Shown: positions 15,475-23,625 of the stretch, one piece after another | How the letters are laid out: every line of letters begins with the position of its first letter | Position numbering within the stretch: the first letter of the stretch is position 1 | Origin: Arthrobacter luteolus NBRC 107841 | GTDB taxonomy: Bacteria > Actinomycetota > Actinomycetes > Actinomycetales > Micrococcaceae | Assembly (NCBI RefSeq): GCF_001552075.1 | Contig: NZ_BCQM01000001.1 | Span: 806,001-870,000, forward strand | Reading direction: 5' to 3' | Length of the DNA stretch: 64,000 nt | Position numbers and translations under genes: made by a program | Notes under the pieces: model-generated | What the model was told of the DNA's origin: nothing | What the model saw: only the letters and a program-made list of their open reading frames with translations | Database searches by the model: none

Positions 15475-17454
15475 ATGAGTTCCACTAATCTGCAGGATGC
15501 CCGGAACACCGGCGGGGACGATTCAGCCCGGAGGCTCCGGGAACGCAAGGTCAGCGAGAAGGACGCCCGCGACGTCGCCGAAGCATCGCGGATCACTGAT
15601 GAACAGCGGCCGAGTTTCGCCAAGGGGATTTATCTGGGCGACTTCGATCTCTCCCTGATCCGCCCGCACCCGTCCCTCCCTCAGGTGGAGATCGAACGTT
15701 CTGAGAAGTTCCTGGCCGACCTCACCAGCTTCTGCGCCACCCTGGACGGCCAGCTCATCGAACGCACCGGCGTCATCCCGGATGAGTACCTCAGGGGGCT
15801 GGCGGAGCTGGGTGTCTTCGGCATCAAGATCCCCCGGACATACGGTGGGCTGGGGCTGTCCCTGCTTTACTACGGGCGTGCCCTGATGATCCTGGGCACC
15901 GTTCATCCCAGCTTGGGAGCCCTGGTGTCCGCTGATTTGTCCATCGGTGTGCCGGAGCCGGTGAAGGTGTTCGGCACCGAGGAACAGCGCCAGGAGTATC
16001 TGCCCCGCTGTGCCGCGGGTGCCATCACCGCGTTCCTGCTCACCGAACCGGATGTCGGTTCCGACCCCGCCCGGATGCGCACCACCGCGGTGCCGTCGGA
16101 GGACGGCAGTGAATATGTGCTCGACGGCGTGAAGCTCTGGACCACCAACGGCGTGATCGCCGAACTCGTCGTCGTGATGGCCGCAGTCCCGCCGCACGAC
16201 GGCCAGAAGGGCGGGATCAGTGCCTTCATCGTGGAGATGGACGCGCCCGGCATCACCGTGGAGAACCGCAACAATTTTATGGGTCTGCGCGGCATCGAGA
16301 ACGGTGTGACCCGGCTCCGCGGTGTCCGGGTTCCGGCCCGGAACATGGTGGGCCGCGAAGGCCAGGGCCTGAAGATCGCGCTGACCACGCTGAACACCGG
16401 CAGGCTGTCCATTCCTGCAATGTGCGCTGCGGGCGGGAAATGGTCACTGAAGATCGCCCGCGGCTGGTCCGGGGCACGTGAGCAGTGGGGCCGGCCGATC
16501 GGCCGCCACGAAGCGGTGGGTAAGAAGCTCGCCTTTATTGCGGCCACCACGTTCGCCCTGGAATCGGTTTTTGAGCTTTCCGCGGAGATGGCCGACGCCG
16601 GCACCAAGGACATCCGGATCGAGGCAGCTCTGGCCAAGCTCTGGGCCAGCGAGATGGCCTACAACATTGCCGATGAGCTGGTGCAGGTGCGCGGCGGGCG
16701 CGGCTTCGAAACCGCCGCCTCCCTGGCTGCCCGCGGCGAGCGCGCGGTGGCGGCGGAGCAGCAGCTCCGCGATCTGCGGATCAACCGGGTCTTCGAGGGT
16801 TCCACGGAGATCATGCACCTGCTGATTGCCCGCGAGGCAGTTGACGCGCATCTGCGGGCGGCCGGCGACCTTGCTGTTGCGGACGCCCCGCTGGGCAACA
16901 AGGTGAAGGCTGGGGCCAAGGCCAGCGGGTTCTACGGCAAGTGGCTGCCCACCCTCGCCGTCGGACGGGGCAACGTGCCGACGTCGTACGCCGAATTCGG
17001 ACCGCTGGCCCGGCACCTGCGCTATGCGGAGCGCGCCTCCCGGAAGCTGGCACGCTCCACCTTCTACGGCATGGCCCGCTGGCAGGCTGCGCTGGAACAC
17101 CATCAGGCGTTCCTCGGCCGGATCGTGGATATCGGCGCGGAATTGTTCGCGATGTCCGCGGTCTGCATGAAGGCGGAGACGATCCGGCTTCAGGACCCCG
17201 CGGAAGGTGCCACCGCCTACGAACTTGCGGATGCCTTCTGCGCCCAGTCCCGGGTCCGGGTGGACGCGCTGTTCACCGAGCTGTGGAACAACTCCGACCC
17301 GGAGGACCGCAAGCTTTCCAAAAAGGTGCTCGACGGGCGTTACACCTGGCTCGAAGACGGGATCCTGGACCAGTCCGAGGGCACCGGCCCTTGGATCTCC
17401 CCCTGGGCTACCGACGGCACACCGAAGGAGAACCTGCATCGGAAGTACCGGTAG
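15475..17454 (+). CDS. Acyl-CoA dehydrogenase family protein with C-terminal extension
   Basis: A 659-residue flavoprotein. The ACAD core covers about residues 60-460: AITAFLLTEPDVGSDPARM (FAD/substrate signature), VKLWTTNGVIAELVVV, and the C-terminal helical block QVRGGRGFETAASLAARGE...RINRVFEGSTEIMHLLIAREA. About 190 residues follow the core, giving a length like VLCAD/ACAD9 rather than the 380-400 residues of short-chain enzymes. The N-terminus also has 60 charged residues before the core. It should oxidise an acyl-CoA with an ETF-type acceptor; chain length is not readable. RBS AGGGGA precedes ATG. It stands alone. Confidence 0.88.
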   Translation: MSSTNLQDARNTGGDDSARRLRERKVSEKDARDVAEASRITDEQRPSFAKGIYLGDFDLSLIRPHPSLPQVEIERSEKFLADLTSFCATLDGQLIERTGVIPDEYLRGLAELGVFGIKIPRTYGGLGLSLLYYGRALMILGTVHPSLGALVSADLSIGVPEPVKVFGTEEQRQEYLPRCAAGAITAFLLTEPDVGSDPARMRTTAVPSEDGSEYVLDGVKLWTTNGVIAELVVVMAAVPPHDGQKGGISAFIVEMDAPGITVENRNNFMGLRGIENGVTRLRGVRVPARNMVGREGQGLKIALTTLNTGRLSIPAMCAAGGKWSLKIARGWSGAREQWGRPIGRHEAVGKKLAFIAATTFALESVFELSAEMADAGTKDIRIEAALAKLWASEMAYNIADELVQVRGGRGFETAASLAARGERAVAAEQQLRDLRINRVFEGSTEIMHLLIAREAVDAHLRAAGDLAVADAPLGNKVKAGAKASGFYGKWLPTLAVGRGNVPTSYAEFGPLARHLRYAERASRKLARSTFYGMARWQAALEHHQAFLGRIVDIGAELFAMSAVCMKAETIRLQDPAEGATAYELADAFCAQSRVRVDALFTELWNNSDPEDRKLSKKVLDGRYTWLEDGILDQSEGTGPWISPWATDGTPKENLHRKYR

Positions 17455-17519
17455 TCCGGAGTGGTTGGTTGCGGGCGGGGGCCGTGGCTGGCGCGCTGGG
17501 GCTGAAGGATTGACCGGGT

Positions 17520-17543
17520 GCCGGGGCCGTAATGGGCCCCGGC
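17520..17543 (+). terminator. Hairpin after acyl-CoA dehydrogenase gene
   Basis: A 9-bp perfect stem, GCCGGGGCC (17520-17528) with GGCCCCGGC (17535-17543), 65 bases past the stop. Confidence 0.6.
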
Positions 17544-17575
17544 TGGTGAAGCAGCTGGGTGTAGATGACCTTCCG

Positions 17576-17663
17576 CGACACGCGTTCCCACTCTTTGTGA
17601 ACTCCTGTGGCTGAAGTGACCACACCAGCCACAGGAGGCTCCTTACAGTGGGAACCCGTGTCG
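17576..17663. repeat. Nested 88-base inverted repeat
   Basis: The outer arms, CGACACGCGTTCCCACT (17576-17592) and AGTGGGAACCCGTGTCG (17647-17663), pair at 16 of 17 positions. A symmetric 9x9 internal loop follows, then a perfect 12-bp inner stem, CTCCTGTGGCTG (17602-17613) with CAGCCACAGGAG (17626-17637), and a 12-base loop. No T tract is adjacent. Two gene terminators already flank it, so it need not be one. It could be a structured RNA, a small mobile element or a protein site. Confidence 0.6.
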
Positions 17664-17782
17664 GTGGAGGCCGACAGCTAACGCAGCTTCAGCCGTCGTT
17701 ACCCCTGCGACTGGCGGGACAACAGCCACGCCAGCAACGCCCGCTGGGAAACTGCGCGGGCAGAGCCAAGAACCCTGAGCCC

Positions 17783-17816
17783 CCGGCCCAGGCTGGCTTG
17801 CACCAGCCTGGGCCGG
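17783..17816 (-). terminator. Hairpin after formamidase gene
   Basis: A 14-bp perfect stem, CCGGCCCAGGCTGG (17783-17796) with CCAGCCTGGGCCGG (17803-17816), 6-base loop, starting 5 bases past the formamidase stop. Confidence 0.75.
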
Positions 17817-17820
17817 TGGG

Positions 17821-19077
17821 TCAGCGGTTGCTGGCCCGTGGAGCGCCGATTCCGGGATCGATCTGGAACGGCCCGGAGCTGGAGGGCCGCACGTCGAAGT
17901 CGAAGATCGACGTCGGGATGTACACCGTGGAACAGGAGTTCGGAATGTCCACAACCCCGGACAGCCGGCCCTCAATGGGGGCGGCACCGAGCAGCAGATA
18001 GGCCTGCTCCGGGCTGTAGCCGAACTTTGTCAGGTAGTCGATCGCATGCAGGCAGGCCCGCTGGTAGGACAGGTGCGAGTCGAGGTAGCGCTGCTCGCCG
18101 CCGAGTGTCACCGACGTGCCGGAGAACGCAATCCACTCGCTGAACTGCGGATCGACGTTGCCCGGCATAAAGATCGCGTTCTCATGAACACCGTAGGTGT
18201 CCATTCCACCCTTGATGATGTCCACCCGCAGGTCGATGAAGCCACCCATCTCAATGGCGCCGCAGAAGGTGATTTCGCCGTCGCCCTGGGAGAAGTGCAG
18301 ATCACCCACGGAGAGGTTGGCCCCGTCCACAAACACCGGATAGAAGATCCGCGAGCCCTTGGAGAGGTTCTTGATGTCCTGGTTGCCGCCGTTTTCGCGG
18401 GGCGGCGCCGTCCGTGCAGCTTCATTGCCGACCCGCTCCCAGTCTTCCCGCGGCAGCCCGCCGAGGACAGCATGCGCACCTTCCGGCGGCAGCGCCAGCG
18501 GCGGGACCCGGTGCGGGTCGGTGGCGATCAGGTCGCCTTCACGCTTGTTCCACTTGGCGAGCAGGGCGGCCGACGGCGCGGTCCCCATCAGCCCGGGATG
18601 GATCAGTCCGTTGAAGGAGACACCGGGAACGTGGCGGGAGGTCGCCGTCTGGCCGTTGAAATCCCAGATGGCCTTGTAGGCGTCGGGGAACTGCTCGGTC
18701 AGGAACCCGCCGCCGTTTTCCGTGGCGAAGATGCCGGTGTAGCCCCAGCCCTGGCCTGCGAGCGGACCGGAGTCCTCCTGCGGGATCGGCCCGACGTCGA
18801 GGATGTCCACCACCAGCAGGTCGCCGGGTTTTGCGCCCTCCACGCCGAACGGTCCGCTGAGCTTGTGCACAGTCAGCAGCGGAGCATTGAGGATGTCCTC
18901 CGCTGAGTCATCATTTACGATCGCGCCGTCGAACCATTCCCGGCAGTCCACCCGGAAGGACTCCCCCGGTTTTACGACGGCTACGGGAGGAATTTCCGGA
19001 TGCCACCGGTTATGGCCAATTTTTTCCTGGTCCTCGAACTTCTTCGAGGAATCGAGGGGAAAGACGACTTGAGGCAT
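17821..19077 (-). CDS. fmdA: Formamidase (acetamidase/formamidase family)
   Basis: A 418-residue amidase of the FmdA_AmdA family that hydrolyses formamide, and often other short amides, to the acid and ammonium. The sequence runs through the family blocks: FRVDCREWFDGAIVNDDSAEDI, LLVVDILDVGPIP, PGVSFNGLIHPGLMGTAPS, FYPVFVDGANLSVGDLHFSQGDGEITFCGAIEMGGFIDLRV and YLLLGAAPIEGRLSGVVDIPNSCSTVYIPTSIFDFD. Length is normal for the family. It follows fmdB and an AmiS-type channel on the same strand, so the operon imports and hydrolyses amides as a nitrogen or formate source. Confidence 0.95.
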   Translation of the reverse strand: MPQVVFPLDSSKKFEDQEKIGHNRWHPEIPPVAVVKPGESFRVDCREWFDGAIVNDDSAEDILNAPLLTVHKLSGPFGVEGAKPGDLLVVDILDVGPIPQEDSGPLAGQGWGYTGIFATENGGGFLTEQFPDAYKAIWDFNGQTATSRHVPGVSFNGLIHPGLMGTAPSAALLAKWNKREGDLIATDPHRVPPLALPPEGAHAVLGGLPREDWERVGNEAARTAPPRENGGNQDIKNLSKGSRIFYPVFVDGANLSVGDLHFSQGDGEITFCGAIEMGGFIDLRVDIIKGGMDTYGVHENAIFMPGNVDPQFSEWIAFSGTSVTLGGEQRYLDSHLSYQRACLHAIDYLTKFGYSPEQAYLLLGAAPIEGRLSGVVDIPNSCSTVYIPTSIFDFDVRPSSSGPFQIDPGIGAPRASNR

Positions 19078-19102
19078 AACTTCTCCTTTGAAATTGTGGC
19101 GC

Positions 19103-19396
19103 TTAGTCGGGTCTTGGGAGCTTTTGGTGGAGAGGATTCATTGTGATTCCGCCGCCCCGGGAAACACGTGCCGCTCCGCCCGGAGATGAGACGACTGCCG
19201 GCTCGGAGGCGGAACGGGCCGTGCTTTCGATGAGTTTGTACGCATTGGAGGAGGAACGGGAAAGATGCGGGGCGGTGAATTTGCGGAACGCCTGGGTGCC
19301 GCATTCCGGGCAGGTCATCGACTCACGGATCTGGCCCATGGCGGACTGGACCTCGAAGTCCCGGCAGTCCGGGCAGCGGTAGACGTACAGCGGCAT
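19103..19396 (-). CDS. FmdB family zinc-ribbon protein
   Basis: A 97-residue protein with an N-terminal zinc ribbon: Cys8, Cys11, Cys29 and Cys32 (YRCPDCRDFEV, TCPECGT). FmdB proteins accompany formamidase genes and are proposed regulators, though the role is not settled. The C-terminal half is basic, Ser/Arg-rich and probably unstructured. It lies 12 bases after the channel gene and 25 before fmdA, clearly within the operon. Confidence 0.9.
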   Translation of the reverse strand: MPLYVYRCPDCRDFEVQSAMGQIRESMTCPECGTQAFRKFTAPHLSRSSSNAYKLIESTARSASEPAVVSSPGGAARVSRGGGITMNPLHQKLPRPD

Positions 19397-19408
19397 GGTT
19401 TTCCTTTG

Positions 19409-20062
19409 CTAAGTGACGGCGGGAGTGGCACCGGATCCCGGCTCCCGGCGGGCCTGGTCTTTCCCCGGGTCAGCCATCCGCGCGCGGCCGAGGTAGAAGG
19501 ACACGGCCAGGACGGCGGCGCCGGCCACTGCCATGGCCGCAGCTGTTGCGCCATTGGAGACATAACTGCCGGTCAGCAGCAGGAACGCCGGCAGGGTGGC
19601 GGTGAGCTGGCCCCCAAGCGCCGCGAACCACCCCGTGGTTCGGGTCAGCGAGTCCCGGGCCAGGCCCAGCACCAGGAAGAACAGCAACCAGAGGACCGCC
19701 CATAGATACCAGATCACCCCAAACACCGGGTCCAGGACCATGGTGAACTGCAGTGTTCCAATAACGACGGCGCAGACGGCCACGAACAGGGAGAACCAGC
19801 CCAGGCCCTCGGGGCCTACAGCGGTGACCTGCACCAGCCCAACATAGAGGTAGGTAAAACCGAAGAGATACAGCCCGGCGGCTGCGAAGGTCACGGCCTG
19901 GTCTCCGGCCGCCTGGATGAGGATGATAGTGGGAAAAATAACCTGCATTCCACCCACAAAAAAGTTAAGCATTGCTGCCGATTTTCCCGGGATTTTCCCT
20001 AGGAGCAGGAGTCCGTTTATCAGCAGGACAGCACCAACATAAAGCAAACCAACACTGGCCAT
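19409..20062 (-). CDS. AmiS/UreI family amide or urea channel
   Basis: A 217-residue membrane protein of the AmiS/UreI family with six or seven hydrophobic helices. Family motifs include LLYVGAVLLINGLLLLG at the N-terminus, FGFTYLYVGL and FGVIWYLWAVLWLLFFLVLGL. UreI is a proton-gated urea channel and AmiS is linked to short-chain amide uptake; with fmdA downstream, formamide or acetamide is the likely substrate. I start at ATG 20062 (GGAG 5 bases upstream); 26 extra in-frame codons upstream do not look like protein. A 12-base palindrome lies 78 bases before the start. Confidence 0.9.
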   Translation of the reverse strand: MASVGLLYVGAVLLINGLLLLGKIPGKSAAMLNFFVGGMQVIFPTIILIQAAGDQAVTFAAAGLYLFGFTYLYVGLVQVTAVGPEGLGWFSLFVAVCAVVIGTLQFTMVLDPVFGVIWYLWAVLWLLFFLVLGLARDSLTRTTGWFAALGGQLTATLPAFLLLTGSYVSNGATAAAMAVAGAAVLAVSFYLGRARMADPGKDQARREPGSGATPAVT

Positions 20063-20139
20063 ATTTGCTCCATTGCAAATAGAAATCCATCGGTGGGTTC
20101 TGTGGCCGCAGCAGTTCCGGTAGGAAAGTATGGGGGCCA

Positions 20140-20151
20140 TTACCTAGGTAA
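20140..20151. promoter_or_regulatory. Perfect palindrome upstream of amide operon
   Basis: TTACCTAGGTAA is a perfect 12-base palindrome in the 261-base space between the divergent amiS-like and SDR genes, a plausible dimer-binding site. No cognate regulator is identifiable. Confidence 0.45.
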
Positions 20152-20323
20152 GACGTCAGCTTATGGAGCTTTCCGGTACTCGTCAATCACATTGCACACC
20201 CTTCGCCAAAGAAAACGAGCTGCCCCAGCAGCATGCCTTGACGCGGACCCGTCCCCTCGCACAGACTCGGCCCGTCCGGACACACCCCAGCGACGGAGAT
20301 TCCCGCGGACGAAAGGACCCCAG

Positions 20324-21118
20324 ATGAGCTCAGCACCCGGTCAGCATTCCGGCAGCGTACGGCGGCTGGAAGGTAAAACAGCACTCGTTACCGGGGCCAG
20401 CCGCGGGATTGGCCTGGCGGTTGCCCGCCGGTTCGTGGCTGAGGGAGCCCGGGTGCTGATCACGGCCCGGAACAAGGGACCGCTGAAAGAGGCAGCCGCC
20501 GGCTTTCCGCCCGGGACAGCCATCGCGGTTGCCGGGAATTCCACCGACCCCGCTCATCACCGCGAGGCGCTGGACGCCGTAACCGCGGAGTTCGGCCCGT
20601 TGGATGTGCTGGTCAACAACGCCGGCACCAACCCAGTCTACGGATCGCTGCTCGACCTGGATCTGGATGCCGCCCGGAAGATCATGGACGTAAATGTCCT
20701 GGGTTCCCTGGCGTGGGTCCAGGCCGCCTGCCGGCATCCGAAAGCCGACTTCAGACGCGGCGGAGGGTCGGTGATCAACATGTCCTCCGTCAGCGCGCAA
20801 ACCCCGGCCAAAGGCATCGCGTTCTACGGCATCAGCAAGGCCGCCCTGGAACAGCTCACCCGCTCCCTCGCCGTCGAACTGGCGCCGGATCTCCGGGTGA
20901 ACGCACTGGCTCCGGCCGTGGTCAGGACGGCCTTCTCCCGCGCGCTGTACGAGGGCCGGGAAGAGAAGGTGGCCGGCGCTTATCCGCTGGGCAGACTCGG
21001 CAGTCCCGGCGATGTGGCGGCGGGCGCGGCTTTCCTGGCCTCCAACGACGCCGCCTGGATCACCGGGCAGGTCCTGACGCTCGACGGCGGTCTCCTGCTC
21101 GCGGGCGGGTCAGCCTAA
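20324..21118 (+). CDS. SDR family oxidoreductase
   Basis: A 264-residue classical short-chain dehydrogenase/reductase. It shows TGASRGIG (cofactor), NNAG, the catalytic serine in NMSSVSA and YGISK (YxxxK), plus the C-terminal VNALAPAVVRT and TGQVLTLDGGLLL. It should oxidise or reduce a small alcohol or ketone with NAD(P). RBS AAAGGA lies about 7 bases before ATG 20324. Its last 9 bases overlap the 3' end of the convergent Lrp-type regulator gene. It may serve the catabolic cluster on its right, but no sequence signal ties it there. Confidence 0.88.
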   Translation: MSSAPGQHSGSVRRLEGKTALVTGASRGIGLAVARRFVAEGARVLITARNKGPLKEAAAGFPPGTAIAVAGNSTDPAHHREALDAVTAEFGPLDVLVNNAGTNPVYGSLLDLDLDAARKIMDVNVLGSLAWVQAACRHPKADFRRGGGSVINMSSVSAQTPAKGIAFYGISKAALEQLTRSLAVELAPDLRVNALAPAVVRTAFSRALYEGREEKVAGAYPLGRLGSPGDVAAGAAFLASNDAAWITGQVLTLDGGLLLAGGSA

Positions 21119-22168
21119 CCCGGCCGGTGCGGTGCTGCCTTCTGCCGAACCTCCGTTCCGGATGCTGCGGATCCAGGGATCCACCGGCACTACGCCAACG
21201 GATCGGCCGGCCGGGTCGAGGATGCGCCCGTAGATTTTCGCCATCCTGGTGATGACCCTTCGATCAAGCACCTCGGCGGAGGGATAGTCCTGGGACAGTT
21301 CGCCGAGGACGCGCTCAGCGTCGGCAAGATCATGCAGCCCGACAACCAGGATGATGTTGGCTGTACCGATGACTGACGCGCAAAACCGGGTCTCCCGCCG
21401 TCGACCCAGCAGGCGTGCCGTGCCTTCCGCCTCGAGCGGAGGCGCCTTCATCAGGACCAGCATTCCCAGGGGCAGGTCGAAGGCCGGCCGGGCGACGTCG
21501 CACCGGAAAACGACCTGGTTTTGTGCTTCGAGCTCCGCCAGCCGCCGGCGCACCGAGCCTGGGGAACGCCCGAGGTTCCGGCCCAGCTCCGCGGGCGACC
21601 GCCTGCCGTCCCTTCCCAGTTGGAGAAACAGCTGCCGATCGCTGATTGAAAGAGGGGAGATTGATTCCGGGCGCTTCGAATGGTGTTCTTCCTGCAGCTG
21701 TTTCTCATTGGAGGCAGACAAAATGCCCTGGCGCCAATCCACTCCCCCGGTCATCTGCCGGAAGAGGCTGATCCGCATCTGGACGGCATCCAGCAGTTCC
21801 GGAAGTCCCCCATGGACACAGCGCAGGACTTCCTCCAGGACTGTGGCGATCGTGATGCAAAACAGGTTGTAGTCGCCGGTGGTCTGCCCGACGGTGATGA
21901 CGTCAGGGTGCCGGCCCAGGGACGCCAGCAGCCGGTCCAGGTACTTCGCGTCGCAGCGCACCTCGATGAAGGCTCCCTGAGACGTCGAGGGATGCAGGGC
22001 AACACTGGTCCAGGCGAGCCCGCGGTCCTCCAGGCTTTTCCAGCGGCGCGCAACGGTCACTTCGGATACGTCCAACGCGCGGGCCACCATCGCCCAGCTG
22101 GCCCTGGGCGCGATCTGCAGGGCATCCACAATCTCCAGATCCGTTGCATGGACTTCGAGCGCCGCCAT
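21110..22168 (-). CDS. Lrp/AsnC-type regulator with two tandem modules
   Basis: A 352-residue regulator made of two Lrp/AsnC modules in one chain. Module 1 (about 1-150) has an HTH at ALQIAPRASWAMVARALDVSEVTVARRWKSLEDRGL; module 2 (about 170-330) has a second HTH at LFLQLGRDGRRSPAELGRNLGRSPGSVRRRLAELEAQNQV. Each is followed by a ligand-domain-like segment (DVITVGQTTGDYNLFCITIA; IGTANIILVVGLHDLADAERVL). Single-module Lrp proteins are about 150 residues. It diverges from the MFS/M81/dsdA operon and is its likely regulator. ATG 22168 is chosen; an in-frame GTG at 22174 is as good. Confidence 0.85.
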   Translation of the reverse strand: MAALEVHATDLEIVDALQIAPRASWAMVARALDVSEVTVARRWKSLEDRGLAWTSVALHPSTSQGAFIEVRCDAKYLDRLLASLGRHPDVITVGQTTGDYNLFCITIATVLEEVLRCVHGGLPELLDAVQMRISLFRQMTGGVDWRQGILSASNEKQLQEEHHSKRPESISPLSISDRQLFLQLGRDGRRSPAELGRNLGRSPGSVRRRLAELEAQNQVVFRCDVARPAFDLPLGMLVLMKAPPLEAEGTARLLGRRRETRFCASVIGTANIILVVGLHDLADAERVLGELSQDYPSAEVLDRRVITRMAKIYGRILDPAGRSVGVVPVDPWIRSIRNGGSAEGSTAPAGLG

Positions 22169-22186
22169 CTTCACCTACTCTCTTTC

Positions 22187-22230
22187 TGGAAGCATATTCC
22201 AACAGTTTGAGTCTGTATTTGGAAGATTCC
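22187..22230. promoter_or_regulatory. Repeated TGGAA/TTCC sites in divergent promoter region
   Basis: TGGAA-N5-TTCCA at 22187-22201 and GGAA-N2-TTCC at 22221-22230 repeat the same half-site 30 bases apart between the Lrp-type regulator and the MFS gene. Paired sites suit the multimeric binding of Lrp proteins; assignment is by position. Confidence 0.5.
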
Positions 22231-22293
22231 TTCATTTTGACTGCCTGATACTTCTGGATCCTAGACTGTGCAGCACCTTACACAGGAGGCAAT

Positions 22294-23625
22294 ATGCCAG
22301 TCACACACCAGGGACGCCTCAACGGCAGCCAGCCCGCCATCACAGAGGAATCCGTTTACCGCAAGATCAACAGGCGCCTGTTGCCGCTGCTCCTGCTCTG
22401 TTACACCTTCGCGTACCTGGACCGCGTGAACATTGGTTTCGCGAAGCTCCACATGCAGGAGGACATTCCGGCGCTAACCGAAGTGGTTTTCGGTATCGGT
22501 GCAGGTTTGTTCTTCCTGGCCTATGCCTGCCTGGAAATCCCCAGCAACATGCTGATGCACAAGGTTGGTGCGCGGCGGACGATCACGCGCATCATGGTGC
22601 TGTGGGGCATCACCTCAGCGTCCATGATGTTCGTCCGGGATGAGACAAGCTTCTACATCCTGCGGATTCTGCTGGGCATCTTCGAGGCCGGCTTCGCGCC
22701 CGGCATCATCCTCTACCTGACCTATTGGTTCCCCGCCCGGCGGATGGCTGCTGTTATGGGCATCTATATGCTGGCCGGGCCCATCGGCTCCATTCTCGGC
22801 TCCGGTGTCTCGGCCGCCATTATCGCTGCCATGGACAACATCGGTGGATTGGCCGGCTGGCAGTGGATGTTCCTCATCCAGGGCCTGCCCTGTGTGCTGC
22901 TGGGATACCTCTTCTGGAAGACGGTGGCGGACCGTCCCGAACAGGCGGGATGGCTGAACGACGCAGAGAAAGCAGTCGTTGCGAAAGCCATCGGCCAGAC
23001 AAAAGCCGGACAAGGCACCCACCGGTTCATCGACGCCCTGAAAGAGCCAAGCGTCTATGTCATGGCGGTGGCCTACTTCGGCATCATGTGCGGGATCTAT
23101 GCCGTCAGTTTCTGGCTGCCCACTATCTTGAAGGACAACGGCGTCCAGGGTACGTTCTCCATCGGCCTGCTGACAGCGGTGCCGTATGCGCTGACCATAC
23201 CCACCATGATCCTTCTCTCCCGGAGCTCAGACCGCCTTCAGGAGCGCAAATGGCATGCGGTTATTCCTGCCCTCATTGCGGCCGCCGGGCTGACGGTAGC
23301 CGCTTTTACCGCCACGAACTTCCTGGTCTCCTTCATTGCCCTGTGCATCGCAGTCTGCGCTGTCTGGGCCGCGTACACAGTCTTCTGGGCCGTCCCCAGC
23401 CAGCACTTTGGAGGTACGGCCGCTGCAGGCGGCATCGCGTTCATCAACACGATTGGAATTCTGGGCGGATTCGTTGCCCCTACCCTCATGGGGTTTGTGC
23501 GGGAAGCCACCGGGAGCACCCAGGGCGGCCTGCTGACCATGGTCGGCCTCCTGGTCCTGTCAGCCTTCACCCTGCTGCTTTTGCCCGCAGCGCTCCGCCG
23601 CAGAAAGCTTGAGGTCAGCCTGTGA
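22294..23625 (+). CDS. MFS transporter, anion:cation symporter (ACS) type
   Basis: A 443-residue twelve-helix transporter of the ACS family (tartrate, glucarate, phthalate and similar carboxylates). The N-terminal YRKINRRLLPLLLLCYTFAYLDRVNIGFAKLHMQ and the RILLGIFEAGFAPGIILYLTYWFPARRMAAVMGIYM block are typical. RBS CAGGAGG precedes ATG. It is the first gene of an operon with an M81 hydrolase (4-base overlap) and D-serine dehydratase, so it probably imports the organic anion these enzymes break down. Confidence 0.9.
   Translation: MPVTHQGRLNGSQPAITEESVYRKINRRLLPLLLLCYTFAYLDRVNIGFAKLHMQEDIPALTEVVFGIGAGLFFLAYACLEIPSNMLMHKVGARRTITRIMVLWGITSASMMFVRDETSFYILRILLGIFEAGFAPGIILYLTYWFPARRMAAVMGIYMLAGPIGSILGSGVSAAIIAAMDNIGGLAGWQWMFLIQGLPCVLLGYLFWKTVADRPEQAGWLNDAEKAVVAKAIGQTKAGQGTHRFIDALKEPSVYVMAVAYFGIMCGIYAVSFWLPTILKDNGVQGTFSIGLLTAVPYALTIPTMILLSRSSDRLQERKWHAVIPALIAAAGLTVAAFTATNFLVSFIALCIAVCAVWAAYTVFWAVPSQHFGGTAAAGGIAFINTIGILGGFVAPTLMGFVREATGSTQGGLLTMVGLLVLSAFTLLLLPAALRRRKLEVSL

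Larger units (their letters stand above)
17455..17820. other. 366-base gap without a convincing gene
   Basis: Between the convergent acyl-CoA dehydrogenase and formamidase genes lie a terminator hairpin for each gene (17520-17543, 17783-17816) and, between them, a nested inverted repeat (17576-17663). Short open frames on the - strand across this stretch have no ribosome site and no family resemblance. Confidence 0.7.

Noticed and set aside
17408-17632. 74-codon - strand frame in the gap at 17.5 kb
   Set aside because: Runs through the nested inverted repeat, a terminator and the end of the acyl-CoA dehydrogenase gene; no ribosome site or motif.
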